DNA of 64,000 bases from Thalassia testudinum. Taxonomy: Eukaryota > Streptophyta > Magnoliopsida > Alismatales > Hydrocharitaceae. The stretch is from assembly GCA_037157565.1 (NCBI GenBank), contig JAZHRO010000073.1, forward strand, positions 12,096,501 to 12,160,500, read 5' to 3'. This document shows positions 53,466-64,000 of the stretch, one piece after another. A program made the position numbers and the translations under genes. Each line of letters starts with the position of its first letter. Position 1 is the stretch's first letter. Under the pieces are notes generated by a model. That model had not been told where the DNA came from, searched no databases, and worked only from the letters and a program-made list of their open reading frames with translations.

Positions 53466-54791
53466 ATCATCTTGAAATCGAGCGACCAGTTGGGTGGTTG
53501 GAGAATCGGGGAGTCCGAGACAGTGCTTCGTAAAGTCTCAAAGGCGTTGAGACACGAGGTGTCGAATTCAAATGGGACGTCAGCAACAAGGAGATTCATC
53601 AAAGGTCGTGCAATTTTAAAGAAATCGTGTATAAATCTTCGATAAAAGCCGACGTGACCCAAGAATGATATGATCTGCTTGATCGAGCTAGGTGGCGGTA
53701 AGTGGGAAATAATCTCAGATTTAGCTCGATCGACCTCGAGTCCATTTTTAGAGATCCTGTGTCCTAGTACTATGCCATCCCTCACCATGAAATGGCTTGT
53801 CTCCCAGGATAGTATTAGGTTTACCTCAATACAATGTTTTAGGATCTTGGTGAGGTTATCAAGATAAGATGCGAAATCATCTCTGAAAATGGAGAAGTCA
53901 TCCATGAATACCTCCACATAGTCCCCAATCATGTTAGAGAAGATGGCCATCATACAATGCTGAAATGTCTTTGGTGCATTGCAGAGGCCGAAGGGCATCT
54001 GCTTGAAAGCGAATGTTCCAAAGGGGCATGTGAATGTGGTCTTGTCTTGATCTTCCAGGCTAATCGCTACTTGATTATACCCAGAGTATCCATCCAAAAA
54101 GCAAAAGAAACTGCATCCGACTAACCATTCCAAGATCTGATCAATGAAGGCAAAGGAAAGTGATCCTTCTGGGTAGCCATGTTCAGTTCCCATAGTCAAT
54201 GCATACCTATCAAGATGTCACCATGCGGGTCGGGATGAATTCGCCCCTATCATTTTTCACAACGGTGAGTCCTACTTTCTTGGGCACTATCTGAATCGGA
54301 CTCACCCATTGGTTGTCTGAGATTGGGTATACAATACCTGCATCCAGCCATTTGATGATCTCCTTAACGACCTCTACCATATTCACGTTTAGTCGTCTTT
54401 GAGGTTGTCTCGAAGGTTTCACCCCCTCATCCATGTAAATGTGATGAGTGTAATAGAAGGGGCGAATACTGCGGAGATCAGCAATACTCCACCCTATAGC
54501 AGCCCTATGGTCTTGTAGCATAGAAATCAATTGATGCTCCTGTTCTTGGGTTAAGTGGGCATTAATAATGACTGGGTATGTCTCGCTTTCACCTAAGAAC
54601 ACATACTTGAGTGAGTCAGGTAAGGGCTTTAATTCAATCATGGGTGGGTCAGAGTCAGAAATGGGAGTAGGAGGAGCAAACTCGAGGGTGGGAATCTGCT
54701 TATTTGTATGCACGTGAATTCCCACTGATTCGCTTCCTGTGAAATAATCGGTTGTGACTGCGTTAATGAGAAACCCGTTAGCTGTGGTCAT
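53466..54791 (-). pseudogene. pol: Element C reverse transcriptase
   Basis: N-terminal 193-codon frame (54210-54791): IELKPLPDSLKYVFLGESET, QPQRRLNVNMVEVVKEIIKW, WVSPIQIVPKK. A small deletion and stops at about 54200 hit the VCIDYRKLN segment. The next 245-codon frame (53462-54199) gives FLDGYSGYNQVAISLEDQ, CPFGTFAFKQMPFGLCNAP, the catalytic EVFMDDFSIFRDD (about 53910), LGHRISKNGLEVDRAKSEI and FLGHVGFYRRFIHDF. Confidence 0.9.
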
Positions 54792-55763
54792 GTCTTCCTA
54801 CAACAACAGGGGTGATTCAGTAGTGTGCGAATCAGGATAGCTAGATTTAGGGGTGCTGTGGTTAGAAGCACACCCTAAACAGTCAGATCCTCAGGGAGAT
54901 ATGTGTAGTGTTGTGGTTTTAGTCCCGTGTGGATCGTGGTCCAAGAACCCTAATAATGTAGACAAATGCGACATTGGGTCGTCACAAAAGAGCCCAATGT
55001 TACCACAGTATGCCGAATCTTCATCTTCACCATCCTCCTCTATGCGATCACAATCAAAATTCTTTGATGCCTTGAATATATCAAGTCAAAGTCGCTCATT
55101 ACCTAGGGCTATCTTCGTACACCTGGATGCACAATCAATGTTCGCTCGGGCTGTCGCTAGAAATGGGCGACCCAAAATGATTGGTGCATCTCGGAGATTA
55201 GGAGGAACTTCCATATCGAGAACAAAAAAATCTGCAAGAAAGCAGAACCTGAGGACTTTTACGATCATGTTCTCAACCACCACCCTCGGTGTTTTTACTA
55301 ATCTATCAGCTAGCTGAATTGTGACCGAGGTGGGCTTCAACTCCCCAAATCAAAATCGATCAAAAATGGTAGTGGGAGTTAGGTTGATGGACGAACCCAG
55401 ATCTAGAAGGGCCTGATCAAATGGAGAATCCTGCAAGAAGCAGGATATGAGTGGGGTACCAGGGTCTTTCTTTTTTGGTGGCAAGTCAGCTAGAATGACG
55501 GCGCTAGCCTCTTTTGATAGTACCGCCTGTCGTCCAATTCTAGGCTATTGCTTCGGGGTACAATAGTCCTTGAAGAACCTAGCGACAGCGGGAATGTGAT
55601 CAATTGCCTTGAGGAGGGGGACCTGAATATGTACTTCCTTAAACATTGTTTTCAGATCCTCAAAATTCCACGTGTCCTTTTTTCGTACTACATTTCGTGT
55701 CAGACCCTCAGGAAAAGGGATGGGAATCTCAGGGTTGAGTGGCCTCTTACCCTTATCTACCAC
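54792..55763 (-). pseudogene. pol: Element C protease and linkers
   Basis: The linker VPLLKAIDHIPAVARFFKDY (about 55590) precedes the protease. Active site LLDLGSSINLTPTTIFDRF (about 55410) is of the DLGS type, intact. After a stop the frame 55086-55340 gives PTSVTIQLADRLVKTPRVV, DFFVLDMEVP and PIILGRPFLATARANI. The 300 bp before RT are acidic, poorly conserved linker. Plus-strand frame 54853-55317 is antisense. Confidence 0.83.
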
Positions 55764-57764
55764 AGGTAGCTCCTAAGATGAAGGAGTCGAACCTACCTGC
55801 GGCAAAGGGTGGGAAAAATCAGGACCCACCTGCCTATGTGGTGGGTTGAATGTCTTCCTTCCACTCCTCAAAGAGATAGCATTTGCATTGGCTTGCTGTC
55901 CATGAGGTGGTGGGGGAGAGGAAGGGGCAGAGTATGCGGGGTTCCCGTGGTGCAGAGGAAGGTGGCTGGCCTTGAGCATAACCAGGTGGTGCAGGAGGCA
56001 CCTGTAATATGGTGTGTGCCTGTCCCTGTGGTGCCTAAAACCTAGGCGGGGCACCTTGGTTCTGCACATATCGAGGGTTCGGGACGGGTTGGGAGGGCAA
56101 GGCTCCCTGAGTCCTATGCTCCTACAACAGCTGGTTTGCATGTTCTGTATAGTCTGTATTTGATCAGCCATCGCCTTCATAATCTGCAAGCTATCTTGTG
56201 TAGACTTCCTCATCGATTCTTGCAGCTCCTCTTTCAGTGCCTCCAAAGGGTCAGCCTGCTTTGGAGGGTGACTGGCAGCTTGGTGTAGCGGCTGGTATAA
56301 AGATCGGGGTTGCTGCCGTCTAAGGTACGGGTTTTGTGCATTCCCGTATTGCCTAGTCTGGTAGTGTGGATCTTGATGTGGTCTCTGTGAATTACCAGAC
56401 CAAGAGATGTTCGGATGCTGGTGCCAACCAGGGTTATACGTCTCTGAATACGAGTTATACGCCCATATCCTTCGATAGCATTGACATCCTCGTAGGCCAA
56501 AGATGTCTGAGACGTATATCCGTCAAGGGGATACGTGTTATAATCCCGGGTGGTGCGCAACCTTGGTCGTAAGGTGCTAGATCTAGATTGTTTACAGGAT
56601 CCTGATATGCGGGATCTCGTAAATAAGGAGAAGATGCATCTCGAGTGAGTAGATTAACTCGAGTAGGAGGGGCTCGGGGTGCATAGGAGGGTCTTGAAGC
56701 GACAGAATTCAAGTCAGATTGACCCTAACTAATTTGGTCAATCTTTTTCTCAATCAGGTTTATTCTGTCCAGCTGCTTGACGATGATATCCATGTCGGCT
56801 CGAATAGACTTGGTGTGAGCCTCATGGACACCAACCCGCTACTGACCAGGCCACTGGAACTGGTTCATGGATGCGGCATTCATCGAGTTCTCTGCCAAAG
56901 ATTCGAACAACTCATATGCGTTATTCTCGTCTTTCGTGAGGAAATTCTTGCCACTAGATGCATCGGCCAGATACCGATATGTGTCATTTAGCCCATGGTA
57001 AAAGATCTTAGCTAACTGCCATCTGGGTATACCATGGTGTGGGCATTTCCGGAGAAGGTCGTGAAATCGATCATAGGCTTCATGCAACTTCTCCCCAACT
57101 CCTTGGGAGAAAGTCGTGATTGCATGCCGCATCGCGTTTGTTCGACCTATTGGGAAGAACTTTTGCAGGAATTCATGTCGTAATTCCGGCCAGGTTCCAA
57201 TTGACTTCCCAATGGTCTCGAACCAGTATGAAGCTTTGTCCCTTAGAGAAAACGGGAAAATCTTCATTAGAATAATCCCAAGATCAAGTTCCTGGGTCAA
57301 ATTGTTTCTGCGAGTCGACTCAAGTCCTCTAGGTGCTGGAACGGATCTTTGCTTGAGTTTCCATAGAAGTGAGAGCTGATCAACCCAGTCACATTGGGCT
57401 TGAGCTCAAACGCGTCTCCGCCTGAGGGAATTTTGACTAAATGTTCGACGATTGGTGCGGCTGGGTCATAGAAATCTCGTAGTTCTCCTTGCGGCATGTG
57501 ATGCATCCTGTCAAGTGCCGTCAAAATGCGATCCATGCTCTACCGATGCCACTCCTTAGATTCGAACACCTGGGCTTCCAGACGAGCCATCAGGTCCAGA
57601 TTATCAATATCCTGACCCGATCTAGGTCCAGGTCCAGGATTAGCCATTGTGGCTACGAGAGTAGAAGTGGGGGGAGAAGATGGTCCCGGCAAGGTGACCC
57701 ACCTCCTTGGGAGCAGCTCCCAAGGTCCAACCAATTGAAGTCTAAGTGACCTCCTTCCTTGCAT
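55764..57764 (-). pseudogene. gag: Element C gag
   Basis: The N-terminal frame starts near 57764 (MQGRRSLRLQLVGPWELLPR); a nearer ATG gives MANPGPGPRSGQDIDNLDLM. Then MDRILTALDRMHHM, DFYDPAAPIVEHLVKI, KDPFQHLEDLSRLAETI; a one-base shift at about 57300; FPFSLRDKASYWFETIGKS, KFFPIGRTNAMRHAITTF, RFHDLLRKCPHHGIPRWQLA, FYHGLNDTYRYLADASSGK. The Pro/Tyr-rich region is frameshifted. The C-terminus has EELQESMRKSTQDSLQIMK and AISLRSGRKTFNP (about 55860). The codon that is TAG in A, B and D is CAG (DPFQH) here. Confidence 0.85.
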
Positions 57765-59187
57765 ACACCACCCAACCCCTTGGTTGGCGTAGCCAAGCCA
57801 GACAAGGCTAAGGCCTTGTCAATCAGATGGTCCTTATGAATTAGATGACCAAATTTTTCGTTTTACGTTCTAATTCCTGAAGAAAATTCATCGTACAATC
57901 GACTGAAAGCAATTCCCGCCTCTCGACTAACCCAGCCGAGAGGTTGAAAGCACCCAGTAGTACGACAACGAATTCGGGTTTAATTCGTGTTTTAAAATTG
58001 ATTTTAGCTCTTTTCCTTCAGTTGGGGTTTTCTTTTGGTGAGTGGCCCACAAGGTGACCAACTCATTGGCTATGTACTAGACTTGATTAAGTCTAGGTTA
58101 GCCAAAATGTGGTCTCTAAGTTGTAACCCTAACGGTGTAACCAAGGGTTCATGCAATTCTAGGGTTTTGTTCTTTTGTCTTCAGCAGACCACAAAAATTT
58201 CAATCAATTCTCTGGAAAAATTTGGAATCCAATTAACATGAAATTTGGCGAGTAGATTCCTTTCTTAATTATCTTTGCAGAGAATATTTTTTTAGAATTT
58301 TTACTATTTCAATCGAATTTTTAGAGATTTTTGAATGTCAGGGGGTCAGATCTAGAATTTTGACCCATGGTTGATTTTTGCTTTGAAACAGTATCAAATG
58401 ACTTTCAAAATTCAGGAAACATATGGAAAATAAAGTTAATGAGATCAGCTTTCAAACCCCACCATTTTTAGTCAAATAGATTCGTGGATTGCTCGAAATT
58501 GCTTTTGAATTTTGAAAAATCTCATATCTGGGTCAGTCAGACCCCCTTACACTTCACGAATTTTTAAAAATTGTATACTTGGAATTTTTCAAATAAATAG
58601 TGCCATTTGAAGATGGTTTGAAAATTAAGGTCTAGCCTGGATTTCTGATTTGTTTGTTTACTAGTTTTTCAGCAATCGAATTTTTAAAATAGACATTGAA
58701 ATCTGGCTGAAAATCAGAGAATGGTGGAGAAGCTTTTAAAGAAGGTTTGAGTTTGAAATCCAAACTTTCCACCAAAAGTGTTTTTTTTTTCAAAAACTTT
58801 TGCACATTTTTTTTTTCAAAAAGGATTTTTTTTTCAATGAGTTTTCAAAAATATATATACTTTTTGCTCTTTCAAACTAACCTAGGATTCAAAAAGAAAC
58901 CTAATATAGATTCTTTTTTTGCTTTTTTTTCTATTTTTTTATTCTTCATGAAAATGAATAAAATTTTTTTCCCTTATTTTTTATAAAAGAAATTGCCAGA
59001 AGCAAATCTAATCCTAGGGTTTACAAGAAAACCTAGCCTGAGAATGGATGTGCACCTGATTTCTTTTTCTGCGCTCGATGTATGCACAGATCCTGTTTTT
59101 TTCCTGAGTTGTCCTACACATCCAAAAGCAAAGTAGAGGCAGATTTGTCAGTGGTAGTTTAAAAGATCGAAATCAAGAAAAATGATG
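57765..59187 (-). other. Element C 5' leader
   Basis: Non-coding; the part from about 58270 matches element I's leader. It contains T-rich runs (plus A/T homopolymers at 58780-58990) that create the frame 58747-58986, which is not a gene. Confidence 0.7.
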
Positions 59188-59204
59188 TTGCCTCCCCGGT
59201 AACG
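59188..59204 (-). promoter_or_regulatory. Half primer-binding site, element C
   Basis: Sense CCGTTACCGGGGAGGCAAC: the inner part of the tRNA-Asp PBS remains but TGGCG and the LTR end are missing. The plus strand passes from CCGGTAACGG straight into LTR interior GGAGGTGGATGTAGC. Confidence 0.75.
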
Positions 59205-60680
59205 GGAGGTGGATGTAGCTAACCTAAATGTGAATGAGTGCCAAGAATGGGATGGGTGCAAATGGCCACCCCTTAGGTCTATAAAAAGACCTAAGGGAGT
59301 CTCTCTAGAGAAGTGTGGAACTCTCTAGAGAGTGCTCCAATGAGTGGCCAGCCAAGTGAGAGAGAAGTGGTTCTTAGATCCACAAAAGGCGGATCTAAGA
59401 ATTGAATGCCTCTTAGTTGCTAAATTTGGCAACCAAGAGTGGTGCCACCTCAAGAGAGTTCTAAAGAACTCTAGAGGAGTGTGTGTGCATGAATGGGTGT
59501 GTGTGTGTGTGTGTGGTCGTGCCCTAGGTGGCTAAGAGGTCTAGGTTAGGTCCTAAGCAGTTTGGGTAGGTGTATGCCTTGAATTAGGGTTGCAAACCCT
59601 AATTGCTAAGGGGAAATTGCAATTAAACTTAACCTAAGTTTAATTGAATGAGTGTGAACCTAATTGAGAGTGAAATAACTCAATTAGGTTGGGCTTAGGT
59701 CAATTGGACTCTCACTAAGTCCAATTGGACTTGTGTAGGTTGAGATCTGAGCCCAGTTGAACTCAATGAGTCCAATTGACTTAGGTAATGGTAATTGACT
59801 ATGATCTAAGTCAATTGGGTTTGGTGAGGACCTAATTAGGTCCTTAGGGAAGTCTAGAGGTGATGTACTAGGGTTTGGGTACCTTAATTTAGGTTCCTAT
59901 GGGGTTGGAATTGGGTCTAGGGATCTAGAGATCTAAGATCAAGGCTTGAATCTCAAAACACGAACTGGAGAACAGTTCCAGACATCCAAAAATAGAATCA
60001 GATGACTTATACTAAAAGATCAGAAGTCCATACTTGTTGTCTGGACATCCAATTAGAGTCAGGAAGAATTCAAGGTTCTACCTTGGGTATTTTGCAGAAA
60101 TTGAACGTCTAACAAAGTGTTTGGACGTCTAATAACACTGTAGAAGTGGGTTTGAGGTGTGCAGGAGTTGGCTAAGGGTTCGGACGTCCTATATCTTATC
60201 TGGACGTCCAGATAAGGGTTTGAACTAGGGTTTTAAGGTTTCCTAGGGTACGGTGACCTAATCTAAGGGTGGCTAAGGCTTGGGGAAGTCTCTAGGCTAT
60301 CCTAGGGCTACGATGGACCTAGGCTCTTCACATTTTACTACTTTATTCCTACTTAATAGAATAACATACCTTAACTCCCTTACATCATTATTCCCTATAT
60401 CTAATCTAAGTCTTCTGCTCCAGTCCTGCTACAATACCCATTATTCCTGATGCAGCTTCAGATCCAACTCTAGATCCAACTCCAGATCTAGCTTTTGATC
60501 AGCTTATTGCCTGCAATTGACATAATGCACTTAATCAGCACATTATAACATTGTTTTATGCATAGCTAAAGTAAAGCAGTAAAGATGCAGATAATGCTTA
60601 TGCATGCATGAATTACCCTAACTTATGCTAAGTTCTAGCCTAATTTAGATCAATTAAGACCTATGATTGCTGCGCAATCA
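59205..60680 (-). repeat. Element C 5' LTR, truncated at its 3' end
   Basis: Matches the 3' LTR from 48237 to 49691, so about 708 bp of R/U5 are missing next to the PBS. Promoter hairpins are kept at 59268-59440. A 22-nt palindrome centred on GACGTC is at 60195-60216, and (GT)n at about 59497. It ends GCGCAATCA at 60680. The frame 59344-59535 is antisense to the LTR. Confidence 0.88.
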
Positions 60681-61140
60681 CCAATTGATCTATTAAGTCA
60701 CCAAAAGTAATTCTCGAGGATGTCATAGCTAGGGTACATGATTTTTATTTCCCATGGATTTTATTATCTTAGACATGGATGTTCATGAGAATGTGAAGAA
60801 TACACCGATCATACTAAGGAGACCCTTTTTGGCCACTGCTAAGGCCAATATTAATTGTGAGGAGGGCCAAATTGAATTAAAATTTGGGAGCAAGATGCTG
60901 AAGATCAACATCTTTAAGGCCCAACAAGGAATCAATCGCGGAGTTATAGAACAAATTTACAATATCGAGGCTGTGGTTGATGACCTATGTATCGAGGAAA
61001 ACCCAACTATTTCTGATCAACCACAAGAAGATCAAAACTCATAATTAGAGGAGTGTGAACCAAACATAAATACTCCCATAACTCCTTCCTTTGCTCCCGA
61101 CACCTACCCTGAACCACCTGCTACTACCGACAACCCAATT
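60681..61140 (+). pseudogene. pol: Element D protease C-terminal part and PR-RT linker
   Basis: After C, D resumes with a stop codon and SIKSPKVILEDVIARVHDFY, a one- or two-base shift, then DFIILDMDVHENVKNTPIIL and RRPFLATAKANINCEEGQIE. ILGR has become ILRR. The linker continues KINIFKAQQGINRGVIEQIY and IEENPTISDQPQEDQNS. Confidence 0.85.
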
Positions 61141-62394
61141 ATGGAATTAAAGCCTCTTCCCAATCATCTCAAATACATCTTTTTGGGTTCCAATCAGACC
61201 TTTCCTGTGATTATCAACTCCCAACTCACACCTGATCAGGAAACACGCCTGATTTCTATTCTCCAGCAGCATTGGAGAGCCATTGGATGGGCTCTTGATG
61301 ATCTGACTGCTATCAGCCCTTCATACCACACACATCACATCTATACAGAAGAGGGCTCACGACCATCCCATGAAATGAAGAGACCCCTAAATCCAAATCT
61401 GTAGGATGTCGTGAAAAGGGAGATCATCAAGTGGTTAGATGCAGGGATCATCTACTCGATCTCCTATAGTCATTGGGTGAGTCCAATCCAAGTTATGCCT
61501 AAGAATGCAGGGCTCACCGTCATCACGACTGAAACCAAAGAAACCATACCGACCCATATAGCAAACTCATGGAGAGTCTACATTGATTACAGAAGACTCA
61601 ATTCTTCCAGGAAGAAGGATCAATTCCCACTACCATTCATTGATCAGATCATCAAGAAACTAGTAGGAAATCGATTCTTCTGCTTTTTGGATGGGTACTT
61701 CAGTTATAACCAGGTCACAATCCATCTCGAGGACCAAGAGAAGACCGCCTTTACCTGCCCCTTCGAGACGTACGCATTCCAAAGGATGTTGTTCGATTTC
61801 TGCAATGCACCCGCTGCTTTTCAGCGATGCATGCTTGCCATATTTTAGATATGGTAGGTGAATACCTTAAGGCCTTCATGGATGACTTCTCGGTATTTGG
61901 AGAATCATTTGATGATTTTCTCCTGCACTTGGTCCAAATCCTCAGGCAGTGCATCGACGTGAATTTGGTTTTTTCCTAGGAAAAGAGCCACTTCATGGTA
62001 CCTGAGGGAATTGTCCTGGGACATCTCATCTCTAAAAAAGGCATCCAGGTTGATTGAGCTAAGGTAAATCTGATTTCCAAACTCCCTATTCCTAGCTCAG
62101 TCAAAGACATCCGATCCTTTTTGGAGCATGTCAGTTTTTACCGTCGATTCATTCCCAATTTTTTGAAAATCATGTGCCCTCTGACTAATCTTCTATCTAA
62201 GGATGTCCCCTTTGAAATTTCCAAGGAGTGCACTCAGGCATTTGAGATCTTACGTGATTGAGTTACCCAAGCACTTATCCTGCAGTCCCCTGATTGGTCT
62301 CAACCCTTTGAGATCATGTGCGATGCATCTAATTAAGTTGTGGGTGTGGTACTTGGGTAGAAAATAGACAGGAAACCCGTGGTCATCTACTACG
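61141..62394 (+). pseudogene. pol: Element D reverse transcriptase and start of RNase H (cut by E)
   Basis: MELKPLPNHLKYIFLGSNQT, RPSHEMKRPLNPNL, stop, DVVKREIIKWLDAG, WVSPIQVMPKN, WRVYIDYRRLNSSRKKDQF, FLDGYFSYNQVTIHLEDQ, RMLFDFCNAPAAFQRCMLAIF. A one-base deletion at about 61847 shifts the frame; then KAFMDDFSVFGESF (catalytic box, about 61880), GIVLGHLISKKGIQVD, FYRRFIPNF. RNase H starts at CDASN (about 62318) and VVIYY, where E enters. Many stops. Confidence 0.87.
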
Positions 62395-64000
62395 TGATGA
62401 GAGCCTCATCATGAGCCCTAGCTAGCTCATTTTGACCTGAGAAAGTAAACAAAAGCTCATCCATAACCTCAAGGAAGACTTAAGTCAAGGGTTTACTGTT
62501 CTGAGAAGGAAACATGAACTAAAGGGTAAAAACTACAATTACACCATTGCAGTACATAAACAGGATTTCTCAGAGTCAAAACATAGGTCAAATGGTATGA
62601 ATAAGATAAAGAGTGGGTTGGTTCAGTCAGAAATGGGTTATTGTGCAATCCAAGAATTAAATGACATTCTGTAATCCTAAAACAGACCCGCTTAATTCAA
62701 TAAGGTTATGGCTAGGATAAAAATCAACTAAACCCTCTAAAATTCATGGAAAGATATCCCTTTGGGTTTAGAATCTTCAATTTGGCCTTTGGAACCTATT
62801 TTGACCAAGATTGGGGTCCTAGCTCAGTATTTAACCTAATTTGGTTTTTATGCAAAATGTCAAGTCAAACGTGATCAAACCTAAAATCAACTTCACAATT
62901 GGATTCCTTAAGTCAAAATTAGGTTTATACCAAAATTTGGGCCTAAGGGAAGGTCATCTTGACCTACTTTGCGAAATGATCCACCCAATTACATTCTGGC
63001 CCTAACTTTTGACAAACCCTTACGCAGAACCCCCTAGCTTCCTCGCCACCCTTGCATCCAGGTCCCTCCATCATTACAATGGAGGAATCCCACTCCGGTG
63101 AGGATTCAAGGCTGATATCTCCTCGAATCCTCAGAGATCTCCCATATTTGGAAGGGAGATTCTCTGAGGATTTCTCCATCGATTGAATGTGATCTCTAGA
63201 TCAAATTTGCGCCCAATCTCTCATGCGAACGCTCGAGAGATTTGGGTATCCCAACCACCTTCCTTCTCCGACGAGGAGTTTGCGCTGGATGGCTTGCCCT
63301 CCAAGCACCAGAAGCTCGGCCAGCGACTATAAAAGGATCTCCGATCCTCTGCGAATGTCCCAAGCTTGATTTGGCTGAAGAATCCCCCAGAATTCCTCTT
63401 TCCCCTCTCTGGCCAAGTAGCCCACAAGTTCCGGCAACTCTCCCTCCCTCCTTTCATCTCTCTGCCACCAGACTAGTGGCAGGGTTCGCTTCGCCTCGTT
63501 CTTCCGCGTTGCACCACACCAGCGCACACCTCCCTGACCTCCTCCTCATTGCCATTATCTCCACCTCAAGGCCGTCTTCTCCGACAACGGTACATATGTG
63601 CCATTCATCTCCTCTGCCTCCCCTTCGCTCCAAGTACCCTAGATAAGTTCCTCTTCTCCTACTCTCTATTTTCCCTCCTATTTCACAAACCAACCCTCGA
63701 CTGCCACTGTCCACCCTCATCTTCCCCATCTTCGGTTGACCTCCGGCAAGATGCATCCATCACTTTGCACCTCCACACATCTCGCCACCAACCTGTCCAC
63801 CTTCGCCATCAACCACTGATCACTTTCCACCCACTCACTACCCGCCACACACTCTCCACACTTCCACTGAACAAACCCACTCACACAGTCACAGTCCGAC
63901 CTAGGCACGCACGCCTAAGCCATTCTAAACCACACCAACCCCCTTCTCACCTTCGCCGTGATACGACGAACGTTCTCCTGTCGTTTGATAGAGCCGCAAG
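62395..64000 (+). mobile_element. Element E: 5' part of an LTR, running off the window
   Basis: Starts TGATGAGAGCCTCATCATGAG, the sense start of the F-type LTR, and follows F's LTR (reverse complement of 35406 downward). It is inserted in D's RNase H; the expected TSD is the preceding CTACG (62390-62394). Hairpin 63126-63172, TATA 63328-63334. Frames at 63242-63646 (plus) and 63454-63756 (minus) lie in the C-rich leader and are not called. It may be a solo LTR or a complete element. Confidence 0.87.
63126..63334 (+). promoter_or_regulatory. Element E LTR promoter: hairpin and TATA box
   Basis: Arms AATCCTCAGAGATCTCCC (63126-63143) and 63154-63172 (one extra base) form a hairpin 156 bp before TATAAAA (63328-63334). 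F has the same hairpin at the same distance. The pair next to CC is T-A in F (ATTCC/GGAAT) and A-T in E (AATCC/GGATT), a covarying pair. Confidence 0.65.

Larger units (their letters stand above)
47530..60680 (-). mobile_element. Element C: Athila-type retrotransposon, nearly complete
   Basis: 13.15 kb on minus: truncated 5' LTR (59205-60680), half PBS, leader, gag, protease, RT, RNase H, integrase, 3' UTR, PPT (49692-49704) and full 3' LTR (47530-49691). It splits D's protease frame. Flanking pentamers are TCGAC (47525-47529) and CCAAT (60681-60685), which differ by three transitions; taking them as a decayed TSD restores the D frame (VD, stop, SIKSPK), which supports it. The LTR family is also present as J. 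Confidence 0.87.
41496..62394 (+). mobile_element. Element D: Athila-type element, split by C and cut by E
   Basis: Inserted in B's gag. 5' LTR 41496-44217, PBS 44221-44238, leader, gag, protease (broken by C at 47530 and resumed at about 60686), RT, RNase H up to 62394, where E begins. Integrase and 3' LTR are outside the window. Without C, D's own sequence here is about 7.7 kb. Its TSD cannot be checked. Confidence 0.88.

Noticed and set aside
53397..55317. Plus-strand frames over C pol (53397-53645, 54853-55317 and similar)
   Set aside because: Antisense shadows of the minus-strand pol with clear domain content.
58747..58986. Phe-rich 79-codon frame resembling membrane protein
   Set aside because: Homopolymer T runs in the antisense of element C's leader.

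Overview
The window is plant nuclear DNA, almost certainly from a repeat-rich, heterochromatic part of a seed-plant genome. It is built nearly entirely from nested LTR retrotransposons, most of them Athila-type Ty3/gypsy elements. The evidence is long LTRs (about 1.7-2.7 kb) with TG...CA ends, primer-binding sites complementary to plant tRNA-Asp(GUC), a shared polypurine tract (GGCATGGGGGTA) in front of each 3' LTR, and gag-PR-RT-RNase H-integrase domains in Ty3/gypsy order. I see no convincing host gene, rRNA or tRNA gene, or CRISPR array. All coding regions carry stops, frameshifts or deletions, many of the C-to-T kind expected from methylated, silenced DNA.

Layout. 1-1911: 3' part of a plus-strand LTR of family C ('J'). 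1912-7215: fragments: an LTR of family H on plus (1912-3090), a SIRE-like copia PPT and LTR (3096-4218), a partial LTR K (4219-5280), H again on minus (5281-5868), and the leader, PBS and part of the 5' LTR of a minus-strand element 'I' (5869-7215). 7216-17113: element A (plus), with gag and protease but an 0.9-kb acidic reading frame where RT-RNase H-integrase should be. 17114 onward: element B (plus), the outer host of the rest. Its 5' LTR is split by G (18744-30410, minus, 11.7 kb, TSD GACCT). Its gag is split by F (32800-41100, minus, internally deleted, TSD ATGTT) and then entered by D at 41496 (plus). D's protease is split by C (47530-60680, minus) and its RNase H by E (62395 to the window end, plus). 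The order of events is therefore B first, then G, F and D into B, then C and E into D.

What deserves attention. (1) Nearly all Athila-like LTRs have, 28-47 nt before their 3' end, a box complementary to the 5' end of the same tRNA-Asp that primes reverse transcription; this suggests a bipartite primer interaction. (2) Element A looks like a non-autonomous gag-protease element with its own acidic domain. (3) All four elements whose pol end is visible repeat the polypurine tract at that point, a candidate central PPT. (4) The LTR promoters carry strong inverted repeats, and in family C the TATA box lies in a hairpin loop. (5) Three elements have lost DNA right at the PBS. (6) Stop codons are shared at the same codons between elements.

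All coordinates were read by eye; junctions without a TSD are good to about +/-10 bp. Family names A-K and the letters for elements are local labels only. No homology search could be run.
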